Below are positions 35,308 to 42,629 of a stretch of DNA of 64,000 nucleotides, piece after piece. The DNA is from UBA6244 sp965140775 (lineage in GTDB: Bacteria > Bacteroidota > Bacteroidia > Bacteroidales > F082). The position numbers were made by a program, and so were the translations under genes. A model generated the notes under the pieces. It ran no database searches. It saw nothing but the letters and a program-made list of their open reading frames with translations, and was not told the origin of the DNA. Position 1 is the stretch's first letter. Every line of letters begins with the position of its first letter. Where the stretch lies: assembly GCA_965140775.1 (NCBI GenBank), contig OZ223471.1, positions 4,558,691 to 4,622,690 of the forward strand. The letters are read 5' to 3'.

Positions 35308-35826
35308 ATGAAAAAAATTATTTTGCTTTACTGGGGCACAGGAGGAAATGTTGAAAGAGCTGCCAAAAAAGTTTGTTCCATGTTTGATGCTGCCACAATT
35401 GATATGGCCGACGTGGTTAGCTTTGATATGAATACCCTGAGTAATTATAAGTTGTTGATATTTGGTGGTTCCACTATTGGTGCCGAAAACTGGATGGATG
35501 CCAAAGCAGATAATGAATGGAACCGGTTTTTCAGAAAACTCGAAAAACAAGATGCTTTTGATTTTAAGGTAGCCTTTTTTGGACTGGGCGATCAAGTGCT
35601 TTATCCCGATCATTTTGTGGATGGACTGGGCGTATTTCAGGAAGAAATGGACGAGCTGAATGTGCCTGTTATTGGACAATGGCCCGTAGAAGGTTATACC
35701 TTTACCGACTCCGATGGCATGAAAAACGGTATGTTTTACGGTTTGGCACTCGATCTCGACAACGAACCAGAGCTTTCTGATCAAAGAATTAAAGCCTGGA
35801 CAGATCAGTTGAAAAAACTGATTTAA
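35308..35826 (+). CDS. Flavodoxin
   Basis: The 172-residue protein, a normal long-chain flavodoxin size, shows an FMN phosphate loop (YWGTGGNVERAA in place of the usual T/SxTGNT), FGGSTIGAENWMD and FFGLGDQVLYPDHFVDGLG. It carries electrons at low potential and can replace ferredoxin under iron limitation. A TACTTTTA promoter-like box lies shortly upstream, with a TTG in front. A long open frame on the opposite strand covers it but is a shadow. Confidence 0.92.
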   Translation: MKKIILLYWGTGGNVERAAKKVCSMFDAATIDMADVVSFDMNTLSNYKLLIFGGSTIGAENWMDAKADNEWNRFFRKLEKQDAFDFKVAFFGLGDQVLYPDHFVDGLGVFQEEMDELNVPVIGQWPVEGYTFTDSDGMKNGMFYGLALDLDNEPELSDQRIKAWTDQLKKLI

Positions 35827-36054
35827 TTCCCTGGATATTTCTTCAACCACCCGAAAACAGGGCTGATAAGCCCAGTTATGTTGGTGGAGGGTTGCGACGG
35901 TGCGTGATCGCTTTTTGTCCTTAAATATGGCAGGCAAACCAACTCGCCGGTTAGCAAAATCTTGCTTTTCTGCCCACCCTTGAAGGTGTTGAGTAACTAA
36001 CCCTTTCTTGTTCATTAGTTTTCAGGTCAAATATTATCCTAAGCTGCAAACAAC

Positions 36055-36062
36055 TATTTTTG
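36055..36062 (+). promoter_or_regulatory. -7 element TATTTTTG of the transglycosylase gene
   Basis: An exact TAnnTTTG box ends 32 bases before the ATG at 36095. No clear -33 TTG was found at the best spacing. Confidence 0.5.
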
Positions 36063-36094
36063 CCAATTATCGTTGATTGTAAAAGTTCGTTTTC

Positions 36095-37879
36095 ATGAAA
36101 TATACCAAACTACTTCTTACCTTGTTTTACCTGCTGGTATTGATTCCGGTTTCACGGGGGTTCAACACCATTCCCGACACCATCAGCACCATCATACAAG
36201 ACACACTTACTGCTGAATATCTGGGGGATACCTTACCCGGAACCTTACAAGACTCCTCCGAGTTTGATGTGTTGGTATTTGAACGTCATCCCGTTGATAC
36301 CACCGGAACCTACGATCAACTGCTTCGCGATTCGCAAATACTGCGCACCATTGATAGCCTTACCCACGTCAAATTTTTCCAGCAACAATATTTTATACCC
36401 GATTCGGTATTTGAACAAATGGCCCAACGCTTTGCTCCCGGCGAAATACCCGACTACCCCGATTCGGTTTATGCCCAACGCATTCAGGCACTTAACATTC
36501 AGACACCCTTCGAACTTACCTACAATAAAGAAGTAAAAAACTTTATTTACCTGTATGCCAACAAGAAGCGTAACCTTACCGCGCGCATGTTAGGGTTGGC
36601 CGAAATTTATTTCCCCATGTTTGAAGAAGTCCTCGACCGCTTCGATATGCCCCTCGAAATCAAATACCTGGCCATCGTGGAATCCGCACTCAACCCTGCC
36701 GCCGGTTCACGCATGGGAGCCAAAGGGTTGTGGCAGTTTATGTATGGCACCGGAAAAGTTTATGGTCTTCAGGTTACTTCCATGGTTGACGACCGTTACG
36801 ATCCCTATAAAGCTACTGTTGCTGCCTGCGAGCACCTGTCTGATTTATATGAAATCTATGGCGACTGGTCGTTGTCGTTGGCAGCCTATAACTCGGGAGC
36901 CGGAAACGTAAACCGCGCCATTCGACGGGCCGGAGGTACCAAAAATTATTGGGCCGTGTGGCCATTTCTTCCCCGCGAAACCAGGGGATACGTGCCTGCA
37001 TTTATTGCGGTAAATTACATCATGAACTACCCTGCCGAGCACAACATTGCCCCCATGCGTCCCGGCATGTTTTATTACGACATCGATACCGTTACCGTGA
37101 AAGATATTCTGGCATTCGATCAAATGAACGAAATGCTGGGCATTCCTTTGGATGAGTTGAAATTTTTAAATCCACAGTTCAAGTTGGGGATAATTCCGGC
37201 AACCGAAGGAAAAACCTACACCGTGCGCATTCCAAGGGCTTTTGTGGCCGATTTTATTGCCGGCGAAGATTCTCTTTACAACTACAAAACCCGAAAGGGC
37301 ATCGAACGCGACAAACTGCTGGCCGAAGTAAAAAAAGCACAAGACCGTAATATTCATGTGGTGCGCAGTGGCGAAAGTTTGGGGTTAATAGCCAAAAAAT
37401 ATCACGTGTATGTCAGTCAAATAAAACACTGGAATAACCTGAAAAGCAATACCATTTATCCCGGACAAAAATTGGTGTTGTTTGGCAATTCCTCTGCACA
37501 ATATGCCAGCAGCACCGGCAAGCCCGTGGTACGGTCGGGAAGTCAGTCGAAACACGTGGTGAAAAATGGCGAAAACCTGGGCTTGATTGCCAAAAAATAT
37601 AGTTGCTCAGTGACCGATTTAAAAGAATGGAATAACCTGAAAAACAATAATATATATCCAAATCAAACCCTTGTGGTATATAAGCCGGAAACCAAAAAGG
37701 CCAGTTCGGTTACCGAAGGAAAATACCTGTATCACGTAGTACGCAAGGGCGACACCTTGTGGGATATTGCCAAAGAGTACGACGGCGTTACCGTTGAACA
37801 GATCAAAGCACTCAACTCACTGCACAACATCAATAAGTTGAAACCCGGACAAAAAATTATCATTGCCGAAATTAGCTAA
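36095..37879 (+). CDS. Lytic transglycosylase with three LysM domains (MltD-like)
   Basis: The 594-residue protein has an N-terminal signal segment, then an SLT catalytic domain. That domain includes the catalytic glutamate in AIVESALNPAAGSRMGAKG (about 200) and AAYNSGAGNVNRAI (about 268). Three C-terminal LysM repeats begin near residues 418, 487 and 545 (HVVRSGESLGLIAKKY, HVVKNGENLGLIAKKY, YHVVRKGDTLWDIAKEY). It cleaves peptidoglycan to anhydro-muropeptides in the periplasm, with LysM binding the glycan. The DUF4837 gene follows after 55 bases. Confidence 0.94.
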   Translation: MKYTKLLLTLFYLLVLIPVSRGFNTIPDTISTIIQDTLTAEYLGDTLPGTLQDSSEFDVLVFERHPVDTTGTYDQLLRDSQILRTIDSLTHVKFFQQQYFIPDSVFEQMAQRFAPGEIPDYPDSVYAQRIQALNIQTPFELTYNKEVKNFIYLYANKKRNLTARMLGLAEIYFPMFEEVLDRFDMPLEIKYLAIVESALNPAAGSRMGAKGLWQFMYGTGKVYGLQVTSMVDDRYDPYKATVAACEHLSDLYEIYGDWSLSLAAYNSGAGNVNRAIRRAGGTKNYWAVWPFLPRETRGYVPAFIAVNYIMNYPAEHNIAPMRPGMFYYDIDTVTVKDILAFDQMNEMLGIPLDELKFLNPQFKLGIIPATEGKTYTVRIPRAFVADFIAGEDSLYNYKTRKGIERDKLLAEVKKAQDRNIHVVRSGESLGLIAKKYHVYVSQIKHWNNLKSNTIYPGQKLVLFGNSSAQYASSTGKPVVRSGSQSKHVVKNGENLGLIAKKYSCSVTDLKEWNNLKNNNIYPNQTLVVYKPETKKASSVTEGKYLYHVVRKGDTLWDIAKEYDGVTVEQIKALNSLHNINKLKPGQKIIIAEIS

Positions 37880-37934
37880 TCGCAATAAATAAGGTCATTC
37901 CAAGTTATTTAGATATCACCAGCTTAACAGAAAC

Positions 37935-38951
37935 ATGATACAAAAAAGTGTGAAAACAGGATTTGTAATGGTCGTGGCTTTTGGCATATTGTTCGCATGG
38001 TCGTCGTGCACCAGCCGCCAAAAGGGTTCCAATATGCCACGATCCATTGGTAACACCTCCGAAGTGTTGGTTGTATTGCAAAATCAGGAACAATGGGACA
38101 GCCAAATGGGGCAGACTATCCGCAAATACATGGAGCAGGAACAGTATGGCATGCCTCAGGTGGAGCCGCTTTTTAAGCTCAGCCACATTACTGTATCCAG
38201 TTTTTCCGAATTATTCAAAAAACACCGCAATATTTTAATTGTGGGTATCGATCCCACGCTAAGCGAATCGGTCATGGAAGTTAAGAACGACCTGTGGGCT
38301 GCACCCCAGCGGATATTTAGTATCAAAAGTCCCAGCGTTTCCGCATTCGAACAACTCTTTGCCGACAACGAAGAGCTTATTGTGCAAAACTTTGGAGAGG
38401 CTGAAAGACAGCGTATTATGGAAGTGTTTAATCCCACCACCAAAAATGATGTATCGGAGGCCGTGCTCAAAACATTTCATTTAAAATTATCGGTTCCATC
38501 GGGTTTTTATATTGCCAAATCGGTGGATGGGTTTATGTGGCTTCGAAAGGAAGTACCCGATTATAGCCAGGGAATTTTAATTATTTCGGAGCCCTATCAA
38601 TCCGAAGCGCAATTTTCGGTGGCCAGCATCACTGCACGTACCGCACGCGAAATGCAAATAAATGTCCCCGGTTCGTCGGATGGATCCTATATGATAATCG
38701 ATACCACCTATGTTCCTCCCAGAGGCTTGCAGGTAACCAATTTCCCGTTTGAATATACCATCGAAACCCGGGGAATGTGGAATGTGGCCAACGATTTTAT
38801 GGGCGGTCCCTTTGTAAGCTATACCTTTACCGACACCAACCACGAACACATCATCACCCTGCTGGGATATGTGTACTACCCCAATCACCCCAAACGCGAT
38901 TTGCTACGTCAGGTGGAAGCCATTTTATACACCGCCTCACCGGTTAAGTAG
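37935..38951 (+). CDS. DUF4837-family lipoprotein
   Basis: The 338-residue protein has a lipoprotein signal with the Cys near residue 25 (FAWSSCTSR). The body reads as the Bacteroidota DUF4837 family, with features such as GNTSEVLVVL near the start, SVPSGFYIAKS in the middle and MGGPFVSYTF towards the end. No reaction is known for this family. It follows the transglycosylase gene closely, hinting at an envelope role. It is the last ordinary gene before the AT-rich cassette region, and a weak hairpin (38957-38985) lies just after its stop. Confidence 0.85.
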   Translation: MIQKSVKTGFVMVVAFGILFAWSSCTSRQKGSNMPRSIGNTSEVLVVLQNQEQWDSQMGQTIRKYMEQEQYGMPQVEPLFKLSHITVSSFSELFKKHRNILIVGIDPTLSESVMEVKNDLWAAPQRIFSIKSPSVSAFEQLFADNEELIVQNFGEAERQRIMEVFNPTTKNDVSEAVLKTFHLKLSVPSGFYIAKSVDGFMWLRKEVPDYSQGILIISEPYQSEAQFSVASITARTAREMQINVPGSSDGSYMIIDTTYVPPRGLQVTNFPFEYTIETRGMWNVANDFMGGPFVSYTFTDTNHEHIITLLGYVYYPNHPKRDLLRQVEAILYTASPVK

Positions 38952-39125
38952 AGCCTGTCTGTTAAGTCCGACTTTATAGACAGACGCTAAATAATGCAAT
39001 TGGTGGCTTGGTAACCAGAGAACAATTTTATCCAAGTTATTCGTCGCTTATAGTCGTTTATAAGCGATTATAAATCGCTATCAGGTTCACAAGTTGTAAA
39101 TTTGAAAAAGCACACCAAATGTGAG

Positions 39126-39358
39126 GTAGCGCCATTGGCTGAACACCGCGTATTTTTTGAGCTAATATATAGATGAGATTTTATAAAATGCACACGAAAA
39201 TAAAGTATATTTGACAACTGCTAAATACAATAACATGAACCGCACCCAACCTCACCATTTTTTGCATCAATTGATTGGCAACACATTGCGTTGTAGGGCG
39301 AATGTAGTCAAAGGGGAGATAAGGGGTATTGGGGTGGGGTTAGTATGGAGTTAGCCGC
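39126..39358 (+). repeat. Cassette repeat type A, copy 1 (attC-like)
   Basis: This copy is alignable along its length with 41706-41955. A core of 96 bases (39196-39291) is identical to 41792-41887. The right half (39216-39358) is an imperfect palindrome: GCTAAATAC and AACCGCACCCAA on the left match AACCCCACCCCAA and GCGGCTAAC read from the right. It contains a perfect -7 box TATATTTG (39206-39213) and ends in the core GTTAGCCGC. Confidence 0.75.
39235..39354 (+). CDS. Possible 39-residue peptide inside repeat A (copy 1)
   Basis: An ATG 22 bases after the TATATTTG box opens a frame beginning MNRTQPHHFLHQLIGNTL. It recurs in repeat copy 2 with the frame kept, and it stops inside the cassette core. 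It may be only a by-product of repeat conservation. Confidence 0.2.
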   Translation: MNRTQPHHFLHQLIGNTLRCRANVVKGEIRGIGVGLVWS

Positions 39359-39389
39359 AAGTATCTAAAACAAAAAAACCAATAAATAA

Positions 39390-40034
39390 ATGAAGAATTA
39401 TCAGAAACTCAAATTTAACATGACATTGATTAGTTGTCTTGTAATTCTTATGACAAGTTGTAATTCTGTCAAATATTCCACTGAGTTTAAGAATAACAAA
39501 AAATCATTGAAAGAATTAACGGTGTTTGAACCATTTGTTAATATTGTTGAAATTAGACACGACAAAAAAATCATAGACACAAATTTAGTAAATGCCAACA
39601 TTGCTATAATTGACAGTGTTACCATAGACTTACTCTCCTCTAAATACAAAATAGAAAAAAAACAGCTTCCTCAAATAAGACCTGAATTATATAATGAAAT
39701 TTATAATCAGCTAGACATACCAACAGAGGAGTTCAAAGAAATCTCTTGCGACACCCTTCTAAGCATACTCAGTAATTCCTATCAGACCAAATATGCATTG
39801 CTAATAACATGCAATTTGGAAATAGACTGGGATAAACTATACCTAGTTTCAGGACCAGTTATACCAGTAGAACATCCAACCTTCACCTCCAATCTCCGAC
39901 TGATTGTATTTGACACTGAGAATAAGAAAGTAGTTTATTATGATAGAATTATCTCTCCTGTTTACGATCCAAGGATTAGAAAAACTGGAGAGTATTTAAC
40001 AAAAAGACTACTTAAATCTATATATTATAAATAA
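39390..40034 (+). CDS. Cassette-encoded lipoprotein of unknown function
   Basis: This AT-rich gene encodes 214 residues with a lipoprotein signal (LISCLVILMTSC, acylated Cys24). The mature part contains repeated Ile/Leu/Asp-rich stretches and a segment around LLITCNLEIDWDKLY. I do not recognise a domain. It is the only gene between the repeat core at 39350 and the next attC-like site at 40040, and the stop lies six bases before that site, typical of a compact cassette. No own promoter box is obvious, so transcription may come from the TATATTTG box in the preceding repeat. Confidence 0.7.
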   Translation: MKNYQKLKFNMTLISCLVILMTSCNSVKYSTEFKNNKKSLKELTVFEPFVNIVEIRHDKKIIDTNLVNANIAIIDSVTIDLLSSKYKIEKKQLPQIRPELYNEIYNQLDIPTEEFKEISCDTLLSILSNSYQTKYALLITCNLEIDWDKLYLVSGPVIPVEHPTFTSNLRLIVFDTENKKVVYYDRIISPVYDPRIRKTGEYLTKRLLKSIYYK

Positions 40035-40039
40035 TACCA

Positions 40040-40175
40040 GCGGCTAATGATGCATATACTTCATGGCGGGTTTCGGTCAGAATATGAACATTTTAGTTCC
40101 AAATATAAATCAATGTGGACAGAAAGATTTGTCTTTTAAAGTCCGCCACAAAGCAGATGCTCCCCGTTACCTTGC
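40040..40175 (+). repeat. Cassette repeat type B, copy 1 (attC-like)
   Basis: An imperfect palindrome of about 136 bases, roughly 90% identical to 40727-40863 in its interior. Inner arms: GCATATACTTCATGGCGGG (40052-40070) and GTCCGCCACAAAGCAGATGC (40141-40160). Outer ends: GCGGCTAAT and GTTACCTTGC. The ends pair with the neighbouring cassette ends rather than with each other. Confidence 0.75.
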
Positions 40176-40219
40176 ATTAAAAAAACATTGCTTCAACTCC
40201 GTGACAAAAATATTAATTG

Positions 40220-40227
40220 TACATTTG
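40220..40227 (+). promoter_or_regulatory. -7 element TACATTTG of the ParE/RelE cassette
   Basis: An exact TAnnTTTG box lies 25 bases before the antitoxin ATG, so the toxin-antitoxin pair seems to carry its own promoter. Confidence 0.5.
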
Positions 40228-40251
40228 GACTAATTATTAAATGAATCTAAA

Positions 40252-40434
40252 ATGTTGACGAAGACTGGACTAAAAGAACAAATTGAAAAATTTCCTGAAC
40301 AATTTTCAATTGATGAGTTAGTTGAAAAGCTTATTTTAATTGAAAAGATTGAATATGGAAATATGCAGTCAGAAAAAGGTGAAATAATCACAGACACCGA
40401 ATTGGACAAAGAAATTGAAAAATGGTTCGAGTAA
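40252..40434 (+). CDS. Antitoxin of a ParE/RelE-type toxin-antitoxin pair
   Basis: This small acidic protein of 60 residues is helical throughout (EQIEKFPEQFSIDELVEKLILIEKIE) and ends in the toxin-neutralising-type tail ITDTELDKEIEKWFE. It resembles the short antitoxins encoded before RelE/ParE toxins in Bacteroidota. It lacks an obvious DNA-binding fold beyond its N-terminal helices. The toxin gene starts 13 bases before its stop, a tight overlap that couples translation. It lies within an integron-like cassette with its own -7 box. Confidence 0.75.
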   Translation: MLTKTGLKEQIEKFPEQFSIDELVEKLILIEKIEYGNMQSEKGEIITDTELDKEIEKWFE

Positions 40435-40721
40435 ATTGGACACTTCAAGCGAAAGACGATTTAAAAAGCATAGCTGACTATATTTCTCGAGACTCAAAGA
40501 GATATGCGAAACTGCAAGTATTAAGAATTAGAAACAAGACCTTTTTATTAAAATCGCAGACTCACCTTGGCAAAATTGTGTCAGAAATCGACAGAGAAAA
40601 TATACGAGAATTGATTGAAGGAAAATACCGGATAATTTATAAGATTGTTTCCAGAAATCAAATTGACATTTTGACCATTCACCATACTGCTAGAGACCTG
40701 ACCAGAAGAGATATAAAATAA
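40422..40721 (+). CDS. RelE/ParE-superfamily toxin
   Basis: The 99-residue protein has the ParE/RelE pattern: WTLQAKDDLKSIADYISRDS at the start, then an IRELIEGKYRIIYKI strand pair, and the C-terminal IDILTIHHTARDL segment. Members are either gyrase inhibitors (ParE) or ribosome-dependent mRNA endonucleases (RelE). The sequence alone does not decide which. The segment ends ten bases before the next attC-like repeat. The pair looks intact. Confidence 0.85.
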   Translation: MVRVNWTLQAKDDLKSIADYISRDSKRYAKLQVLRIRNKTFLLKSQTHLGKIVSEIDRENIRELIEGKYRIIYKIVSRNQIDILTIHHTARDLTRRDIK

Positions 40722-40726
40722 ATACG

Positions 40727-40863
40727 CAAGGTAACAATACATATACTTTATGGCGGGTTACGTTATGAAAATGAGTATTTTAGTTCCAAATATAAATCAA
40801 TGAGGACAGAAAGATTTGTCATTGAAAGTCCGCCACAAAGCATATGCTTCCCGGTACTTCACA
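40727..40863 (+). repeat. Cassette repeat type B, copy 2 (attC-like)
   Basis: Second type B site. The left end GCAAGGTAAC is the exact complement of the cassette start at 40166. Inner arms CATATACTTTATGGCGGGT and GTCCGCCACAAAGCATATG match each other in 15 of 19 positions as an inverted repeat. The right end GGTACTTCAC is a poorer core, and its expected partner at the end of the HigBA unit was not found. Confidence 0.75.
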
Positions 40864-40905
40864 TGAAGAAAATCCAAATCCAAACATAATTTCTAAGAAT
40901 AAACT

Positions 40906-40935
40906 TGTAATAATGTAACTTATTCGTTACTTTTG
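40906..40935 (+). promoter_or_regulatory. Promoter and likely operator of the HigBA cassette
   Basis: TTG (40906-40908), 19 bases, then TACTTTTG (40928-40935) is a near-ideal Bacteroidota promoter, five bases before the toxin ATG. An inverted repeat GTAAC...GTTAC (40916-40931) overlaps the -7 box and fits autoregulation by the HigA-type antitoxin (inference). Confidence 0.7.
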
Positions 40936-40939
40936 CGTC

Positions 40940-41269
40940 ATGAGAGAAATAATGATAACATCAGAGTGTTCAGACTTCATCGAAAGTCAAGACAAACGAG
41001 TATCATTAAAATTCTATCAGATTATTGAAGTAATGATGGAAGTTAAGGTAGTTCATGCATCATTTGTGAAAAAGTTGATAAACACTGACTTCTATGAACT
41101 AAGAATTAAAACCGGAAACGAAATAAGAGTAATTATGTTTGCAATTGATCATTCCAGTTTTATAGAATCAAAAAAAGTTATTTGTTTGAATGGCTTTGTT
41201 AAAAAATCAAACAAGGACTATAAAAAGGCTATAAAAATATCAGAAAAACTACTTAAAGACTACATCTAA
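40940..41269 (+). CDS. HigB-like toxin (phage Gp49-like, DUF891)
   Basis: The 109-residue protein shows the HigB/Gp49 signature FYELRIKTGNEIRVIMFAI followed by LNGFVKKSNKDYKKAI. HigB toxins are RelE-fold, ribosome-dependent mRNA interferases. The toxin-first gene order with an XRE antitoxin behind it is typical for this group. The antitoxin starts 13 bases after its stop. The TACTTTTG box lies only a few bases before the start, so the leader is very short or absent. It sits within the cassette array. Confidence 0.85.
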   Translation: MREIMITSECSDFIESQDKRVSLKFYQIIEVMMEVKVVHASFVKKLINTDFYELRIKTGNEIRVIMFAIDHSSFIESKKVICLNGFVKKSNKDYKKAIKISEKLLKDYI

Positions 41270-41282
41270 AAAACTGAATCTC

Positions 41283-41567
41283 ATGAGAAAATTAATGAAC
41301 GCAAAAGACATACTAGACAAAAAATTTGGAAAAGAAGGAACTGAAACAAGAGAGAAATTCAGAGAAGAATCATTTTCATATTATTTTGGAGAAATAATTA
41401 AAAACAGAAGAAAAGAATTAAAGTTAAGTCAACAAGATCTGGCAGAACTTATTGGGAAGAAAAGACCATATATTTCAAGAATTGAAAATGGAGAAGATAT
41501 AAGAATTTCAAATTTTGCTCTAATTGCAAACGCATTGAATCTAAATATTCTACTCACAGCTAAATAA
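41283..41567 (+). CDS. HigA-like XRE-family antitoxin
   Basis: The 94-residue protein has a C-terminal helix-turn-helix of the XRE type (RKELKLSQQDLAELIGKKR, then YISRIENGEDIRISNFALI). The N-terminal 35 residues form a helical arm (KDILDKKFGKEGTETREKF) that probably contacts the toxin. It neutralises the upstream HigB-like toxin and represses the shared promoter. The gene ends 15 bases before the next composite attC-like repeat. Confidence 0.88.
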   Translation: MRKLMNAKDILDKKFGKEGTETREKFREESFSYYFGEIIKNRRKELKLSQQDLAELIGKKRPYISRIENGEDIRISNFALIANALNLNILLTAK

Positions 41568-41581
41568 GAAAAAGCACGAAA

Positions 41582-41955
41582 GCACAACATAATAGGTTTT
41601 AAAGCCCACCTAAGCCCAAAAAACCACCCCACGATGAAAACATCACCAACAACCTGTAAATCACAACTCCGGAATTTAGTGAAAGCACCCACCCGGCAGT
41701 CGCTAGCCTCGCCATTGACAGAACACCGCGTATTTTTTGGGCTAATTTATAAATGAGAAGTAGAAAAAGCACACGAAAAGAAATGGGACATGAAAATAAA
41801 GTATATTTGACAACTGCTAAATACAATAACATGAACCGCACCCAACCTCACCATTTTTTGCATCAATTGATTGGCAACACATTGCGTAGCAAGGCGAATG
41901 TAGTCAAAGGGGAAATAAATGGTATATGGGTGGGGTTGGCACTTAGTTGGCAGTA
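41582..41955 (+). repeat. Composite cassette repeat C + A (attC-like)
   Basis: Two repeat types are joined here. Type C (41588-41711) recurs at 42381-42504 with a few changes. Type A copy 2 (41706-41955) matches 39126-39358. The junction near 41714 (ATTGACAG) resembles a degenerate core. The right end GTTGGCAGTA is complementary to the end of the next cassette. The left end GCACAAC has no partner at the start of the HigBA unit. Confidence 0.7.
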
Positions 41956-41956
41956 A
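41831..41956 (+). CDS. Possible 41-residue peptide inside repeat A (copy 2)
   Basis: Second copy of the MNRTQPHHFLHQLIGNTL frame. It keeps the frame despite base changes in its second half (NVVKGEINGIWVGLALSW). A TATATTTG box lies 22 bases upstream. Whether it is translated is unknown. Confidence 0.2.
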   Translation: MNRTQPHHFLHQLIGNTLRSKANVVKGEINGIWVGLALSWQ

Positions 41957-41964
41957 TGTAAAAA

Positions 41965-42363
41965 ATGAAAACAGACATTAACATAGAATCGAAAGTCATT
42001 GAGAATTTTGTCATCAAGGATAAAAGAGACAGATATCTGAATTTCATCAAAAAATCGAAGACAAGAAGAAAATTTACGGATGCATTAGCTCATTTCAGTG
42101 CTCAACTCGGCAACTTCCAAGAAATTAAAACAAATGAACTGGAAGAAATAAATAGAAGACTTCAGAAAATTAAATTTATTGAAGATTGTTACCTCATTTC
42201 TGAAAACAATGAAATTGACGGGAAAAGACTAAAGATTAAAGATGCCTTAACAGAAACGATAGGAATGGGCATGGGAACTTTGATTGTCTTTGGAAATGCA
42301 GATTTAGTATTTTATGAAGGAGAAGAACCAAGTGACCGATGGATAAGAGAATTGGAAAAATAA
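41965..42363 (+). CDS. Cassette-encoded protein of unknown function
   Basis: The 132-residue protein is cytoplasmic and AT-rich. The N-terminus is basic and helical (DKRDRYLNFIKKSKTRRKF), followed by DALAHFSAQLGNF. The C-terminal half contains GMGMGTLIVFGNADLVFYEGEEPSDRW, which looks like a small beta structure. I do not recognise a family. It begins 19 bases after the GTTGGCAGTA core and ends eight bases before the complementary TACTGCCAAC, so it fills its cassette almost entirely. Confidence 0.7.
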   Translation: MKTDINIESKVIENFVIKDKRDRYLNFIKKSKTRRKFTDALAHFSAQLGNFQEIKTNELEEINRRLQKIKFIEDCYLISENNEIDGKRLKIKDALTETIGMGMGTLIVFGNADLVFYEGEEPSDRWIRELEK

Positions 42364-42371
42364 AAAAACAC

Positions 42372-42511
42372 TACTGCCAACATAATAGGTTTAAAAACCC
42401 ACCTAAGCCCAAAAAACCACCTCACGATGAAAGCATCACCCACAACCTGTAAATCTACTCCGGAATTTAGTGAAAGCACCCGCCCGGCGGTCGCAGGCCT
42501 CGTCGTTGGCG
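42372..42511 (+). repeat. Cassette repeat type C, copy 2 (attC-like, last site)
   Basis: The repeat starts with TACTGCCAAC, the exact complement of the cassette start at 41946, and ends with GTTGGCG (42505-42511). The interior matches 41588-41711. Ordinary chromosomal sequence follows, so this looks like the right-hand end of the array. Confidence 0.7.
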
Positions 42512-42614
42512 TTTTGTGCAAGAAGCATAAGAATTATAGGGGTGTTCTTACCGGCACTAAGCAAGAAAAAAGTTAAGGTTATTTAAATCATTATCCCCAT
42601 TACTGAGATTGTTG

Positions 42615-42622
42615 TAAATTTG
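42615..42622 (+). promoter_or_regulatory. -7 element TAAATTTG before the gene at 42630
   Basis: An exact TAnnTTTG box ends only four bases before the first ATG (42627) and seven before the second (42630). Transcription would start at or next to the start codon. Confidence 0.5.
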
Positions 42623-42629
42623 TCGCATG

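Larger units (their letters stand above)
39126..42511 (+). mobile_element. Integron-like cassette array without integrase (CALIN-like)
   Basis: Four small gene units, all on the plus strand and AT-rich, are separated by imperfect palindromic repeats of 130-370 bases. The first bases of a unit are complementary to the first bases of the repeat that ends the same unit. GTTAGCCGC (39350) pairs with GCGGCTAAT (40040), 8 of 9. GTTACCTTGC (40166) pairs with GCAAGGTAAC (40727), 10 of 10. GTTGGCAGTA (41946) pairs with TACTGCCAAC (42372), 10 of 10. This is what integron excision and integration at G|TT produce. The 7-base cores deviate from GTTRRRY, and no IntI gene is in the window. Content (two toxin-antitoxin pairs, a lipoprotein, an unknown) is typical of cassettes. 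Confidence 0.6.

Noticed and set aside
35284..36015. 243-codon open frame on the minus strand
   Set aside because: It lies antisense over the flavodoxin gene, whose motifs are clear. Its translation is rich in His, Phe and Lys runs and matches no family.
40040..40863. Repeats suspected to be a CRISPR array
   Set aside because: There are only two long, palindromic, 90%-identical copies about 690 bases apart with genes between them, not short regular repeats with spacers.
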